Positions 1-9,845 of a DNA stretch of 64,000 nucleotides are shown here, piece by piece; position 1 is the first letter of the stretch; each line of letters starts with the position of its first letter. The notes beneath the pieces are model-generated. The model ran no database searches. It was not told the DNA's origin and worked only from the letters and a program-made list of their open reading frames with translations. The DNA comes from Blastobasis lacticolella (taxonomy: Eukaryota > Arthropoda > Insecta > Lepidoptera > Blastobasidae). Made by a program: the position numbers and the translations under genes. The DNA lies in NCBI GenBank assembly GCA_905147135.1, contig LR990054.1, positions 15,351,001-15,415,000 on the forward strand, given 5' to 3'.

Positions 1-464
1 ATCCCCGCTATCCCCGATATCCCGCTGTAAGGTGCCTAAGGTGGATGCAGAGGGAGTGCCAGCTCATTGGTATTCGTCTTCGGTCGTCTCTTGGGTGTCT
101 AGAATCTAGTTTCGATTTTACTTAGATTGGGTTTATTCCACTCCACAATACAGTAACGTCGGACCTGAGCGTCGCTAACAGGACAATGATGATATTAGAC
201 AAGCCTAGTCGATGTTTTGTCACCAGCAGACAAAACAAGTATTGTGTACCCGCTTGTTTCTTCTACAATCTACGTTATACTGGTTTGTGGAAAGTTTTAT
301 TTCTGTAAAGTATACTTATCGTAAAATGCATATTAGCCGAGACGTGCCAGGTTTACCACACAATCGCCTCGTCAATTTTAATGAGAAAGTTTTAAAAGTC
401 TCATGACGTCTCAGACTGAAAAATATCATCAAAACCACGGAGAAATATACGGACGGAATCATGA
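1..464. other. unassigned AT-rich intergenic sequence
   Basis: No recognisable gene or repeat head. The short reading frames here have no recognisable protein motif. Sequence similar to SINE-A begins at the right edge. Confidence 0.4.
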
Positions 465-655
465 TCATCTTGCGGTGAGGGAAAACATCGTGATGAAACC
501 TGCATATTCAGGCGACTGAATGTGTAACCATGATCCAATCTGGTCAGGTTTCCCGATAGCGGGGTCACGGAGGTCGCTGTAATTACCTGATCTGCCAAAT
601 TGCCGGATGCCGGGCCCTCGTGCGCGAGAGCACAACCGGGACATTAACGATAAGA
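465..655 (+). repeat. SINE-A copy, 5'-truncated (tRNA head missing)
   Basis: Carries the SINE-A body (GTGATGAAACCTGCATATTC, CCATGATCCAATCTGGTCAG, CCCTCGTGCGCGAGAGCACA) and ends in ACATTAACGATAAGATGATT. The tRNA-like head seen in full copies (for example at 28169) is absent, so this is a truncated copy or remnant. Confidence 0.75.
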
Positions 656-737
656 TGATTATTACTTATAAGTAGAAATGTAGTACCAGGTTTATTATCT
701 ACATAATCTCCTTGTTAATTTTAAAGAGAAAGTTTGT

Positions 738-940
738 CTACATCATCATATCAGCCGAAAGACGCCCACAGCTGGGCGGCCTCCCCCACAGATCTCCACA
801 AAAACCGGTCCTGTGCCTTCCGCATCCAGCTGGTACCTGCGATCTTTACCAAGTCGTCGGTCCACCTTGTGGCCTACCTACGCTGCGTCTTCCGGTACGT
901 GGTCGCCACTCGAGAACTTTACTGCCCTATCGGTTAACTA
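738..940 (-). repeat. RTE-type LINE 3' end (RTE-D copy)
   Basis: Read on the minus strand this encodes a degenerate version of the C-terminus of an RTE-clade ORF2 (a K-I-A-G-T-x-W-M-R-K-A-Q-D-R type stretch) and ends in a short (ATG)n tail next to CGGCTGATATGATGATG. It matches 1997-2415 and 20577-20790. Truncated and frameshifted; not functional. Confidence 0.7.
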
Positions 941-1996
941 CTTAGGTACTTGGAATCATCCGGAATCTGGTATTGAAAGCAATCCATTAATCTGTGTTTC
1001 AGCCGAACTGAGAGCCTAATTTATTGATTACCGCATCGTTTTATTATTTACACTACCTTCATTACTAATTGAGGTTTAGAACAGAGCTATTGTTAATGGT
1101 TTTCTGGGAAGAGATCAATTAATAAAGCTCTTAAACTGAGAGAAACTAAGCCGATTGAGTTCAGTTCGTGGTCGTGTGGCGGCTATTGTTTTAATCCGGT
1201 AACTCAGAGAGTTATAATCTATTAACTATTATTTTTTGCCTGTTATATCAGTTTATTACAATACTTTTATAGTTATTAATCAAGGTCAAAGCGATCGCCT
1301 TCAGAACAGAGACATTTTAGAGGTACTCTATCTGTAGATATACATTTATCTCTTTAATTTCAAATAGTGTCACAATTTTAATACGGGAGAGAATGAGATG
1401 TGTTGAAACATTTTGTTGGCGGTATGGCATTCTGTGACGGTAGAGGTATGCGTATAAAGGTAATTCCTGACCTGACCCGAAACAATAAGCAATTAAGATT
1501 GAAAGACATACTTACCTAAAAAAAAGTCTGACCGCAATCGAACCCAAACCCACTAATATCGTGTAATAATGCCAACGTAAGTAGGCAAATTGTTTTCTTC
1601 CAACGCAAACGCCTAAGCGGCCATTACAAAGGCGCTGCCCCGAGATCAACCCCTACCACGAGATCACATTCAGCTTCGGCTTTCGAGAGAGAAATCCTTT
1701 CCCGCGGCAAAGTTTATTGTTTTCATATATCCGAACTGCGCGAGGGTGTTTTAATATATTGGAATCGGTCAAGTAGTTAGAAATAGCAATGGAAAAAATA
1801 AATTCATACAGACACGATATAAAAATAACATTAACACCCCAAGTTATCCAGTTAGAGTTTATCCATTACATACAAACAAAACGACAAACAATCAAATCTT
1901 TTCTCTTTAAGTAATAACTAAAACAAAAACTGACATGAAAAAAAATTAAATATTGGTAACCACTTTCCATCAGGTGGTCCGCTTGCTTATTTGTCA
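941..1996. other. unassigned intergenic sequence
   Basis: AT-rich; no domain-bearing reading frame and no repeat family I can place. Confidence 0.35.
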
Positions 1997-2415
1997 ACAT
2001 CATCATCATCATCATCATATCAGCCGAAAGGCGCTCACTGCTGGGCATAGGCCTCCCCTAGAGATCTCCACAAAGGTCCGGTCCTGTGCCTTTCGCATCC
2101 AGCTGGTACCTGCGATCTTTATTAGGTTGTCGGTCTACCTTGTGTGAGGACGATCCACGCTGCGTCTTCCGGTAAGTGGTCGCCACTCGAGAATTTTACT
2201 ACCTTATCGGCCATCTGTTGTTCTAGCTATGTGCTCTGCCCACTGCCATTTTAGCGAGGCAATCTGTAGGGCTATGTCGGTGACCTTGGTTCGCTTGGGG
2301 ATCTCCTTATTTTTTTCTTTTAAAATACTCATAGTGAGCGGCCACGTCTCTGTTCCGTAGGTCATCACTGGCAACACACATTGGTCAAAGACCTTCGTCT
2401 TGAGACGCTGCGATA
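1997..2415 (-). pseudogene. RTE-type LINE ORF2 C-terminus with 3' tail (RTE-D copy)
   Basis: Longest RTE-D fragment. On the minus strand, from the right edge, it reads through a K-V-F-D-Q-C-V-L-P-V-M-T-Y-G-T-E-T-W type block, a hallmark of RTE/BovB ORF2 downstream of the polymerase fingers and palm. It continues through W-Q-W-A-E-H-I-A-R and a T-R-W-T-D block to K-I-A-G-T-S-W-M-R-K-A-Q-D-R, and ends in an (ATG)n tail (the CAT run at 1999-2018). Frameshifts and stops break it, and the endonuclease and catalytic YADD region are missing. A 5'-truncated, dead insertion, typical of target-primed reverse transcription. The family assignment is from memory of RTE proteins. Confidence 0.75.
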
Positions 2416-3235
2416 ATTGGGACGAAAATATGTATATATCGTAGTTTGCCGAATGCTGCCCAACCGATTCGACAGTCTACATACAGTATGAAGTTGTGTG
2501 GATGGTGGGTGGGTTTCAGAATCAAATCATTATCTTCTTTAAAGAAACCTATTGACGGATAGTCGACGTAGAAAGACTCGTTGTTAGACTCGCAATTTCC
2601 AATCAAGCAATAGGTGCGGTGCACTCGTGTTCATGGGCACATGGTATGGGTCATGAATAGTGACGTCAAAACTATCAAATCGCGAACACCGCCCCATTCA
2701 ATTTTGTTTGTTGACGCTGTAGTTCTACATTTAAAAAACAACGTGCAAAATTTGTTTACAGATTCACAGTAATTTTACCATAGAATCGAGTTAATCGGTA
2801 ACAAATACGAAAAATGCAAAATTTTTACGCATTTGTCACGAACAATAACATTTCTATTTTGTATCGGTGGATACGTATTCAAGAAGGTACCCAATATTTC
2901 TATCTCAGATAATAAAATGTAAGTACCTAAAGATCGAAACAACTGGCAACACAATATTTACGATAGAACATAAAAAAGAAAATTTCTTTTTTTTATTCTG
3001 TTTGCGGCCCGCGTAACATTTTACTAATGAGATGCCGTCTTGTGTTGCTAACCTTAATTTACCGAAGAGATTTTATTTTACAACATGAAAAAGAAATTAA
3101 ATTATTATTGGTAATATTAGTACCTAATTGGTTGCTATTTTTACTTCAGCAGGAACGATTTATTAATTTTTATCAAATCGACAGAGACTATAAAAGTGGG
3201 TTGTCTTAATTTGATAATATTGTGATTATTAGGTA
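2416..3235. other. unassigned AT-rich sequence
   Basis: No recognisable gene or repeat. A few short reading frames lack any motif. Confidence 0.35.
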
Positions 3236-3400
3236 GGTATACTAGTGGGCCCGGCGCGACTTCATCCGCGTGGCGTCCTGCCCCTACCCTACCCTACCCC
3301 TATCCTACATATATCCTAAACTTACTCTACCGCTACCTTACACCTATCCCATACATACCTACAACTACAAAGTCGATATTCGCGTTTGGGAATAAAAAGT
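3236..3400 (+). repeat. repeat F copy (5' part)
   Basis: Begins ACTAGTGGGCCCGGCGCGAC, the same start as copies at 31866 and 34566, then a (CTACC)n-rich stretch. Class of repeat F is unknown; no transposase or tRNA-like box is visible. Confidence 0.55.
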
Positions 3401-3470
3401 AGCCTTAGTCTTATTCCAGACATCCGTTTTGGCGTGAAGAGGTGACTAACATACTTTCCAATAACAATAT

Positions 3471-3715
3471 CATCATCACAGCCCGTAACAGTCCACTGCA
3501 GGACTTAGGGCCTCTCCTACGAAAGGGGAGGTTACTGCCATAATCTCCACGCTTGGCAGGCGGGTTGGAGATCGCAGTGTTTAAATATAACAATGGAAAA
3601 TGTTGCCGCCCATTTTTTAGACTACGGAGACTCATTTCGCCTCGAAAACTATATTCGCCTTGTACGTCACCCATGAGTGTAAGGGGTCGGTGCTATTCTA
3701 TTCACCACACGGCCA
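3471..3715 (-). mobile_element. family C retroposon, with target-site duplication
   Basis: Bounded by an 11-bp direct repeat AATAACAATAT (3460-3470 and 3716-3726). Minus-strand head starts GGCCGTGTGGTG (here ending at the ACCACACGGCC motif near 3705-3714), body includes the CCTGCAGTG(G)ACTGTTAC region, and it ends in a (GATGAT)-type tail at the left edge. A fixed head, a simple-repeat tail and a variable-length duplication indicate retroposition. The head shows no clear A/B box, so its origin is unknown. Confidence 0.85.
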
Positions 3716-3732
3716 AATAACAATATTACTCT

Positions 3733-3802
3733 TTTTTTTATATATACGACTAAGGTGTCTGTACCTGCCTGATGGTAAGCAGTCACCGCAGCTTATGGAC
3801 TA
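3733..3802 (-). repeat. LINE-P 3'-UTR fragment
   Basis: Contains CCTGCCTGATGGTAAGCAGT and CACCGCAGC, the minus-strand 3' end of the LINE-P family best seen at 24565-24895. Only about 70 bp remain. Confidence 0.6.
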
Positions 3803-3852
3803 GTGCAATTAGTATTAGCTAACCGATGCTCTAACGGTGAGGTAAAACATAC
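3803..3852 (+). repeat. SINE-A internal fragment
   Basis: Contains AGCTAACCGATGCTCTAACG and GTGAGGTAAAACAT, matching the SINE-A region just downstream of its tRNA-like head. Remnant only. Confidence 0.5.
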
Positions 3853-4013
3853 TATTTGGATAACTCAAATCGATTACCATACCTTAAAACCAAAACAGCA
3901 TAAACTCAATAACTACGTATCTATTAATAATTTTTCTTTCTCTAATTTTTTCCCCACAATATGCCCTTTTCACAGTCTCTGCGCGGTCATCGTGCGATGC
4001 GCGCGTATGCACG

Positions 4014-5297
4014 ATGATTCGCTCACCAAGCGGGCCCACCGCCAATTGCGATCGAAGCGCAAAAACTAATAACAACTCGGATAATCAATCCTCGACGCCA
4101 AAGTGTTCTTGTAATGTAATTATAAACGAACTTTTAGCCTATGTGAGTGACAAAGTAGATATTTTACACGAAAAAGGCATCGTTCAAATATGTTTAAGTA
4201 CGTATACCCTCGAAGAGATCGAAGAAGCTCGCCTCCTAGTCTACTCTCTTTTAGCACCAGCCAAAAGAATTATGAGAAGAAAAGAAGGATCTGAGGAAAA
4301 GAGTATTCAGGAAATAATAAAATTAATAAAGGAGTTTGAACCAGTGCAGCTGCCGGTTTTTGTGGCGAGGAGGCTGTCGAAACTACCTCCAGTAACCTTT
4401 GACTACGTAGATGTGTCTGCGTTTCTTAAAGATTTGGCTTCCCTAAAAAGTGACCTACTAAAGTTAAAACTGGAAAATGCGCAGACAAACGGCATTCAAA
4501 ATTATAGCATGGACGTGGAATCATTAAAAAAGGACATGAATGACATCAAACAATTATTAAAAAGCCCTGACATACGAATCACAAATAATTCTGCAACAAA
4601 CAATGTTATAAATACGAACGAAACAAGTTCAACAGACAAACGTAAACGCGCCGATAAGAAACCGATTGCCGAGACTAGCGAGAACAATAGAACCCCGATG
4701 CGTCAGCTGAGCGCCTCGCCTGCACCCGCGCCCGCGGCCCGCGCGCCGACCCTTGCTTACCCTGCTTCCGCGCAGCTAGATCTACCTACAACCGTTCGTA
4801 ACAGATTGGGCTCCATTGATGGGATTACTCACACGCCAAGTTATCGTGATATGGTCGGAATAAAAAGACAATCATCGAAGACGAATAACAGGGACTCGCA
4901 ACTGCCAAGAACAGATGGTTTCACACTGGTTGAGCGCAAAAATCGTAGAAGAAATTTTAACCTTTGCGGTTCCGCAGCTAATTCGAGCCTGCTATCGGTT
5001 GCCGAGCTACCTATGTCTATATACGTATCTAGGTTGACAAAATCGACGACGGTTGAGCAACTAAAGGAGTATATTACGACTTATAAAGGAGAGCAATGCA
5101 TGGACATTCAGTTGCTCGGGCAGAAATATGACACCTCATTTAATTCGTTTAAAATCGTCATAAATAAAAATAAACTAGATACGTTTTTAGCTAGTGATTT
5201 CTGGCCCAGGGATGTCAGATTTCGGCGTTTTCGTGAGAGTCAACCTAGGTTGCAGAATCGAGGTCAGAACGAAACAATAAATATAAATAATGGATAG
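4014..5297 (+). CDS. LINE ORF1 protein (RNA-binding/chaperone-type), CR1/L2-like element
   Basis: 427 residues. The N-terminal half (about 25-190) is charged and probably helical, with a C-S-C-N-V-I-I-N-E-L-L start and an L-S-K-L-P-P-V-T-F-D-Y-V-D-V block at about 120-135, which I recall from lepidopteran CR1-type ORF1 proteins. A low-complexity Ser/Pro/Ala linker follows (about 230-265). Then comes a G-F-T-L-V-E-R-K-N-R-R-R-N-F basic motif (about 302-315) and a C-terminal globular part ending F-W-P-R-D-V-R-F-R-R-F, probably an RRM-like fold. No CCHC knuckle is present. Its stop (TAG at 5295-5297) lies inside the start of ORF2: the shared octamer is ATGGATAG, suggesting termination-reinitiation coupling. 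The start at 4014 is the first in-frame ATG I could support. Confidence 0.85.
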   Translation: MIRSPSGPTANCDRSAKTNNNSDNQSSTPKCSCNVIINELLAYVSDKVDILHEKGIVQICLSTYTLEEIEEARLLVYSLLAPAKRIMRRKEGSEEKSIQEIIKLIKEFEPVQLPVFVARRLSKLPPVTFDYVDVSAFLKDLASLKSDLLKLKLENAQTNGIQNYSMDVESLKKDMNDIKQLLKSPDIRITNNSATNNVINTNETSSTDKRKRADKKPIAETSENNRTPMRQLSASPAPAPAARAPTLAYPASAQLDLPTTVRNRLGSIDGITHTPSYRDMVGIKRQSSKTNNRDSQLPRTDGFTLVERKNRRRNFNLCGSAANSSLLSVAELPMSIYVSRLTKSTTVEQLKEYITTYKGEQCMDIQLLGQKYDTSFNSFKIVINKNKLDTFLASDFWPRDVRFRRFRESQPRLQNRGQNETININNG

Positions 5298-8139
5298 TAC
5301 ATCAAAAGATATGACAACTACAAGTACATTGATATCTTACAACTGTAAGTCAATTAAACGTTCTGTATCTTACGTGAGGGACCTGTGTAAGGTCGCCGAT
5401 ATTATTGCATTGCAAGAGACCTGGCTGATGCCGCATGACCTGGATTTCATACACACCGTGCACCCCGACTTCGCTGGTACGGCAACCTCATCCGTTGACA
5501 CTTCGACTGGAGTACTGAGGGGTCGACCTTACGGCGGACTAGCGTTGCTTTGGCGGAAGGCGTCTTTTCCTGAAGTGTCGGTGATTAAGTGCGCTAGTGA
5601 TCGTGTAGGCGCCATACGGGTTGTGATAAACTCTAACGCTGTACTTATCGTCAACGTATACATGCCGACTGATGAACCAGATAACTTGGCGGAATTTACC
5701 AGCTGCCTGGCCATGGTGAGCGCGCTTATAGAGGAGTGTGCTGTGCAAGCAGCGTTCATCCTAGGCGATTTCAATGCGCATCCGACAGCGCGTTTTGGTA
5801 AGGAGCTCTTTAGTTTTTGTAACGAGCAAGAGTGGACATGTGCGGATGTAGTAAAGCTTGGCATGCACTCAGACTGCTTCACATTTGTTAGCGATTCAAA
5901 TGGCGCAAAGAGATGGCTGGACCACTGTGTGGTTACGGAGGCAGCATTAGACACGGTTGAATCTGCGGACGTTATCTACGACGCGGCATGGTCTGACCAT
6001 TATCCGCTGCGTGTGGTATGTCGGCTGGGACGGGTGCCTAAATGTATTGACACTCAAACTAGCAACTCAGAGCATGTAGGGGTTAGGTGGGGTATCAGAG
6101 ACTCTTTACAATGTGAATTTTATTATAATTATTGCAATAATGCCTTAGTTAATGTTAATGATTACTTAGCGTGTAAGTTCTGTAACAACTGTGATAATGA
6201 TGTGATAAATTGTGAATTAATTGATAAGCACTATATGTTCATTAATAGTCTATACCGATCCATAATTTCAATTCTAATTAATGGTGCAAAATTCTCCGCT
6301 AGTTTTCGTTCTGCCAGTAAAAGTAGAGTAAAGCATGTCACGGGCTGGAATGTACATGTAAAAGAGAGCCACGATTATTATAAACGTTGTTTTAAATGTT
6401 GGTTAGACGCGGGTAAGCCTGGCTCTGGTCTCTTATATGAAGAATTCCGTGCTAGCCGTAAAATATTTAAAAGTAAAGTAGCTTGGTGCCAAAAAAATGA
6501 ATTAAAGGTCAAATTTGACATCCTAGCCTCTGCCTGTAAAGCTAAAAATTTTGTTAAGTTTTGGTCTCAGACTAAAAAGTTTAATTACAAACAGTCCCTG
6601 CCACTTTCAGTAGATGGCGCACAAAAACCAGCGCAGATAGCTAATATTTTCAAAGATAGGTTTAAACTTGACCCTCAGCCACTACTGGGTAGTGCGTACA
6701 GGGAAGCGCCCGAAGTATGTTGCTCTGGGACTAGTGACAGGAAAATATGTTTCACTCCAGAGGAGGTTGCTAAAGCTATAACTAGTATGACAAGGGGCAA
6801 GTCCCCTGGACATGACGATCTCAGTCTCGAGCACATTCTGGGGGCTGGGAATGAAATTTTTTCTAAACTGTGTTCTTTGTTTAACCTATGTCTGCGATAT
6901 TCATATCTCCCGCCAGATATGATGCATACCATTGTCGTCCCGATTGTAAAAAGTAGAACGGGTGATTTGTCATCCTCTGCAAATTACAGGCCTATTTCGT
7001 TAGGCACAATAATAGGTAAGATATTTGAAAGGCTGCTACGGCCCGAACTGCTTAAATGTATTGACATAGACGATGCACAGTTTGGTTTCCGTGCTGGTCT
7101 CTCGACTGACTCAGCCATTCTAGCTCTTAAACACACTGTGAACTACTACGTGAGTCGCGACACGTCAGTGTACGCATGCTTCCTCGACCTGAGCCGTGCG
7201 TTTGATCTAGTGAATTATGAAATTCTCTGGAGAAAATTGCGCGGCTCGGGTGCACCGGAGGAACTGGTCAAAGTGTTCGAGTACTGGTATGGGAGCCAAA
7301 CTAATTGTGTTAGATGGGGCGACGCGACCTCTAACGACTTTAAGTTAGACTGCGGTGTACGCCAGGGTGGGCTCACTTCTCCGGACTTTTTTAACCTATA
7401 TATTAATGACTTGATGGAGAGACTGCGGAGCACCGGGGTCGGTTGTCACTTAGGTGAGGTCTGTGTGAACAGTCTCAGCTATGCTGATGACATGGTGCTC
7501 CTCAGCCCCTCTATCAAGGGGCTTAGAGAGCTTCTTTCGGTCTGTGAGGATTATATTAATTCTCATGGACTGAAATATAATGTAGCTAAGACTGAGCTCT
7601 TGGTATTCAAGGCAGGAAAGGGTCCGGGGAATGTGCCTGGAGTAAAATTAAATGGACTGGCAGTGCGGGCTGTGCAGCAGTTCAAGTATCTAGGCCATAT
7701 ACTTACCGAGGACATGAAGGACGACATTGATATGGAACGAGAGAGAAGAGCTCTTGCTATTCGAGGAAATATGATAGCGCGTAGGTTCGGAGGATGCAGT
7801 AGAGAGGTCAAGTTGACATTGTTTAATGCTTACTGCCTCTGTTTTTATACGTGCCAGCTCTGGGTGAGGCACTGTAGAAGATCGTACAGCGCTATCAGAG
7901 TGCAATATAATGATATATTTCGAACTCTGATGCGGCTGCCGAGGTTCTGCAGTGCCTCAGCCATGTTTTCGGAGGCAAGGGTGCCGGATTTTTATGCAGT
8001 TGTGAGGGGACGCATCGCTTCCTTTTGGGACAGACTGCGACAGTCTCGCAACGGTATACTGAGGGCTGTGTACCGTGACTCCTCAAGTACTATACAGAGG
8101 TATTGGCTATCTGCGCACCAGAACGATAATCTGCGATAA
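5290..8139 (+). CDS. LINE ORF2: AP endonuclease + reverse transcriptase
   Basis: 949 residues, uninterrupted. The N-terminal apurinic-like endonuclease runs to about residue 240: Asn18 (S-Y-N-C), Q-E-T-W at 42-45, G-D-F-N at about 159-162 and S-D-H-Y at about 235. The reverse transcriptase is central: N-Y-R-P-I-S-L, G-F-R-A-G-L-S-T, D-L-S-R-A-F-D at about 633, V-R-Q-G-G-L-T-S-P and the catalytic Y-A-D-D at about 731-734, then the thumb-like K-Y-L-G-H-I-L. It would nick target DNA and copy the element RNA from its 3' end. No RNase H domain follows, consistent with CR1/L2. It starts 8 nt before the ORF1 stop, in the +1 frame. All catalytic motifs I can see are present. Confidence 0.93.
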   Translation: MDSTSKDMTTTSTLISYNCKSIKRSVSYVRDLCKVADIIALQETWLMPHDLDFIHTVHPDFAGTATSSVDTSTGVLRGRPYGGLALLWRKASFPEVSVIKCASDRVGAIRVVINSNAVLIVNVYMPTDEPDNLAEFTSCLAMVSALIEECAVQAAFILGDFNAHPTARFGKELFSFCNEQEWTCADVVKLGMHSDCFTFVSDSNGAKRWLDHCVVTEAALDTVESADVIYDAAWSDHYPLRVVCRLGRVPKCIDTQTSNSEHVGVRWGIRDSLQCEFYYNYCNNALVNVNDYLACKFCNNCDNDVINCELIDKHYMFINSLYRSIISILINGAKFSASFRSASKSRVKHVTGWNVHVKESHDYYKRCFKCWLDAGKPGSGLLYEEFRASRKIFKSKVAWCQKNELKVKFDILASACKAKNFVKFWSQTKKFNYKQSLPLSVDGAQKPAQIANIFKDRFKLDPQPLLGSAYREAPEVCCSGTSDRKICFTPEEVAKAITSMTRGKSPGHDDLSLEHILGAGNEIFSKLCSLFNLCLRYSYLPPDMMHTIVVPIVKSRTGDLSSSANYRPISLGTIIGKIFERLLRPELLKCIDIDDAQFGFRAGLSTDSAILALKHTVNYYVSRDTSVYACFLDLSRAFDLVNYEILWRKLRGSGAPEELVKVFEYWYGSQTNCVRWGDATSNDFKLDCGVRQGGLTSPDFFNLYINDLMERLRSTGVGCHLGEVCVNSLSYADDMVLLSPSIKGLRELLSVCEDYINSHGLKYNVAKTELLVFKAGKGPGNVPGVKLNGLAVRAVQQFKYLGHILTEDMKDDIDMERERRALAIRGNMIARRFGGCSREVKLTLFNAYCLCFYTCQLWVRHCRRSYSAIRVQYNDIFRTLMRLPRFCSASAMFSEARVPDFYAVVRGRIASFWDRLRQSRNGILRAVYRDSSSTIQRYWLSAHQNDNLR

Positions 8140-8290
8140 ATAAATTGCAGAGAATATAACTTGACATTCAATTTTACAAATTGTAATTGATTGTATACTT
8201 TAGAACTTAAGAATATGTATTATTATTATTTCATTGTATGGATCTAAGTTATCTGCAATAAAGATTATTTATTATTTATTTATTTATTAT
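8140..8290 (+). other. 3' UTR and simple-repeat tail of the CR1/L2-like LINE
   Basis: About 115 nt after the ORF2 stop, GCAATAAAG at 8255-8263 is followed by repeated TTAT/TTTA units, the kind of short-unit tail used by CR1/L2-type elements instead of poly(A). Confidence 0.75.
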
Positions 8291-8740
8291 AGGCGCTTCA
8301 TTGTGGGTGTGCAATAAGGCTGAATATGCAAAAACAGCGCAAGTTCTTGGATCGAGGACGTGTGGGGCGAGGTGTGGGCCAAGTGTACTGCGACCATGAT
8401 TTCTGTTGGGTTTGTCTAACAATATGTAATCAAACAAAAAATTAAATTATTATTACTTTGTTAAAATGTTTTATTAATTAATCGCGTCTTTATAATTTTG
8501 ATTTTTTCCGTCTAATTAGTATCAGTATTATTTAATTATAATCTGTCATGTTTTGACTAAATACTATCTTAATCTAATCATGAATCAAATTACCTTATGT
8601 ACTTTAGCTCCTCTTTATACAAGTATTTTATTAATTTACAACCGGTTTCGAATTACTCATCTTCAGGCATCTCATTGCTTACTTTTCTAAATAACAAAGA
8701 ATTATACGATAATGCTGAATTTTTTTGTTGTTCAAAAGGC
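8291..8740. other. unassigned AT-rich sequence
   Basis: Nothing recognisable beyond general AT richness. Confidence 0.35.
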
Positions 8741-8850
8741 CGCGTGGTATCCGGCAGAGTAGAATATAGGTAGCAGTAAGCCAACCCAGTCATGGTCTCT
8801 CAGGTGTCGAGTCGTACTTATAAAGCGAATAATGTCTAATACCCGATTGC
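8741..8850 (+). repeat. family C head, diverged
   Basis: Starts GGCCGCGTGGTATCCGGCAG then AGAGTAGAATA, close to the canonical family C head at 37975. Similarity fades after about 100 bp. Confidence 0.5.
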
Positions 8851-8922
8851 ACTACACTTAGGCGACACTTCAGTTGATTTCTTAACATAATCCTAAGCAT
8901 TTAGCACAAAATCGTAGTCATA

Positions 8923-9330
8923 AAGTTTTTTTTTATACCACTAAGTTGGCAAACAAGCTTACGGCCTGCCTGATGGTAAACAGTCACCGCAGCCTATGGA
9001 CGTTAGCAATACCACGGGCATCACTCACGCGTTGCCGACCCAGTAAAAACCTTTTTACCCCTTTCTTGAAAAACTCAATGTTGTACTCTCCAGGGAAAAC
9101 CTCTCCAGGTAGTTCATTCCACAACCTTAGTGTGCGTGGGAAAAAGTTCCTTTGGAACCGCACAGTTCGCTAGCAATTAGGCTCCAAGAGGTGAGAATCA
9201 TCTCCCTGTCGGTGGCGAGCAGTGCGATGATAGAACGTAGCTGTAGGCCGTTGTACAAGTGGTAAAACACACAAAGGGAGGTAAAATCCCTCCGCAGCCT
9301 CAGCGGCTCAATACCACTTGTAAGCATAGT
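8923..9330 (-). pseudogene. LINE-P copy: ORF2 C-terminus plus 3' UTR, 5'-truncated
   Basis: On the minus strand this matches 24565-24895: a degenerate ORF2 C-terminus (R-N-F-x-P-R-T-L-R-L-W-N-E-L-P-G), then a 3' UTR reading GGCAGGCCGTAAGC and a CTTAGTGGTATAAAAA end. The right half encodes remnants of an R-D-F-T-S-L-C-V-F-Y-H-L-Y-N-G block also seen in the plus-strand copy at 32590. Several substitutions and a stop break the frame. Confidence 0.75.
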
Positions 9331-9459
9331 AAGTTAACAGTGGTTTAGCGAGTTTAGTTTTCACCTAAGATTATAGATTGGTGCAATGCTTTTCTTTTTT
9401 GGAATACCTGAAGTCAAGTTAGGCGTCGCCTAAAGTTTGTACAATCGGGTATTAGAGGT

Positions 9460-9514
9460 ACCTGTACAAGCTGGGACCTCTATAGAACAGATAGAGGTCC
9501 CAGCTTGTACAGGT
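9460..9514. repeat. perfect 24-bp inverted repeat, 7-nt loop
   Basis: Arms ACCTGTACAAGCTGGGACCT plus CTAT (9460-9483) and its exact complement (9491-9514), loop AGAACAG. Transcribed either way it would form a 24-bp perfect stem. No element boundary or tail is visible outside it. Confidence 0.9.
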
Positions 9515-9639
9515 TTTTCAGTTCTGCTGTCGACACTGCGACCTCCGACCCGCCTGTCAAGCATGGAGATTATGCTAAATATGAGGAGATATGAGGAGCT
9601 CAAGTCCAGCAGCGTGCTGTTACAAGCTGTTGATGTCAT

Positions 9640-9845
9640 TTGGTACGACTCGGTCAAGCCTGAGGAGCCTGCCTGGGTGAGTATCACCGCCTTATTAATT
9701 TCTACCGCCAAGCAACAATACTTGCATTGTTGTGTTCCGGTTTGAATGATAAGGTAGCTAGGTGTGAGGCATTTCGACTTAGTGCTCAAAGTGACAACGC
9801 ACCTGTGATTGTGTGTTTTTGTTGTTATTAATAAACCTAAACCTG
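9640..9845 (+). repeat. LINE-L 3' end
   Basis: Contains GCCAAGCAACAATACTTGCA and GTTGTGTTCCGGTTTGAATG, a widely dispersed lepidopteran non-LTR 3' region (recalled), ending near ATTAATAAACC. Matches 10725-10925 and 13705-13965. Confidence 0.65.

Larger units (their letters stand above)
3950..8290 (+). mobile_element. near-complete CR1/L2-like non-LTR retrotransposon
   Basis: Holds ORF1 (4014-5297) and ORF2 (5290-8139), a short 3' UTR, an AATAAA-type signal in GCAATAAAG (8255-8263) and a (TTAT)n-like tail up to about 8290. ORF2 lacks RNase H, fitting CR1/L2-group elements rather than I, R1 or LOA. The 5' edge is a guess: SINE-A and LINE-P debris ends at about 3852 and I could not find a target-site duplication. 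Both frames look uninterrupted, so the copy is young or still active; this is inference. Confidence 0.85.

Noticed and set aside
1953..2147. Frame with a poly-His run
   Set aside because: The run is the (CAT)n complement of the RTE-D tail; not a gene.
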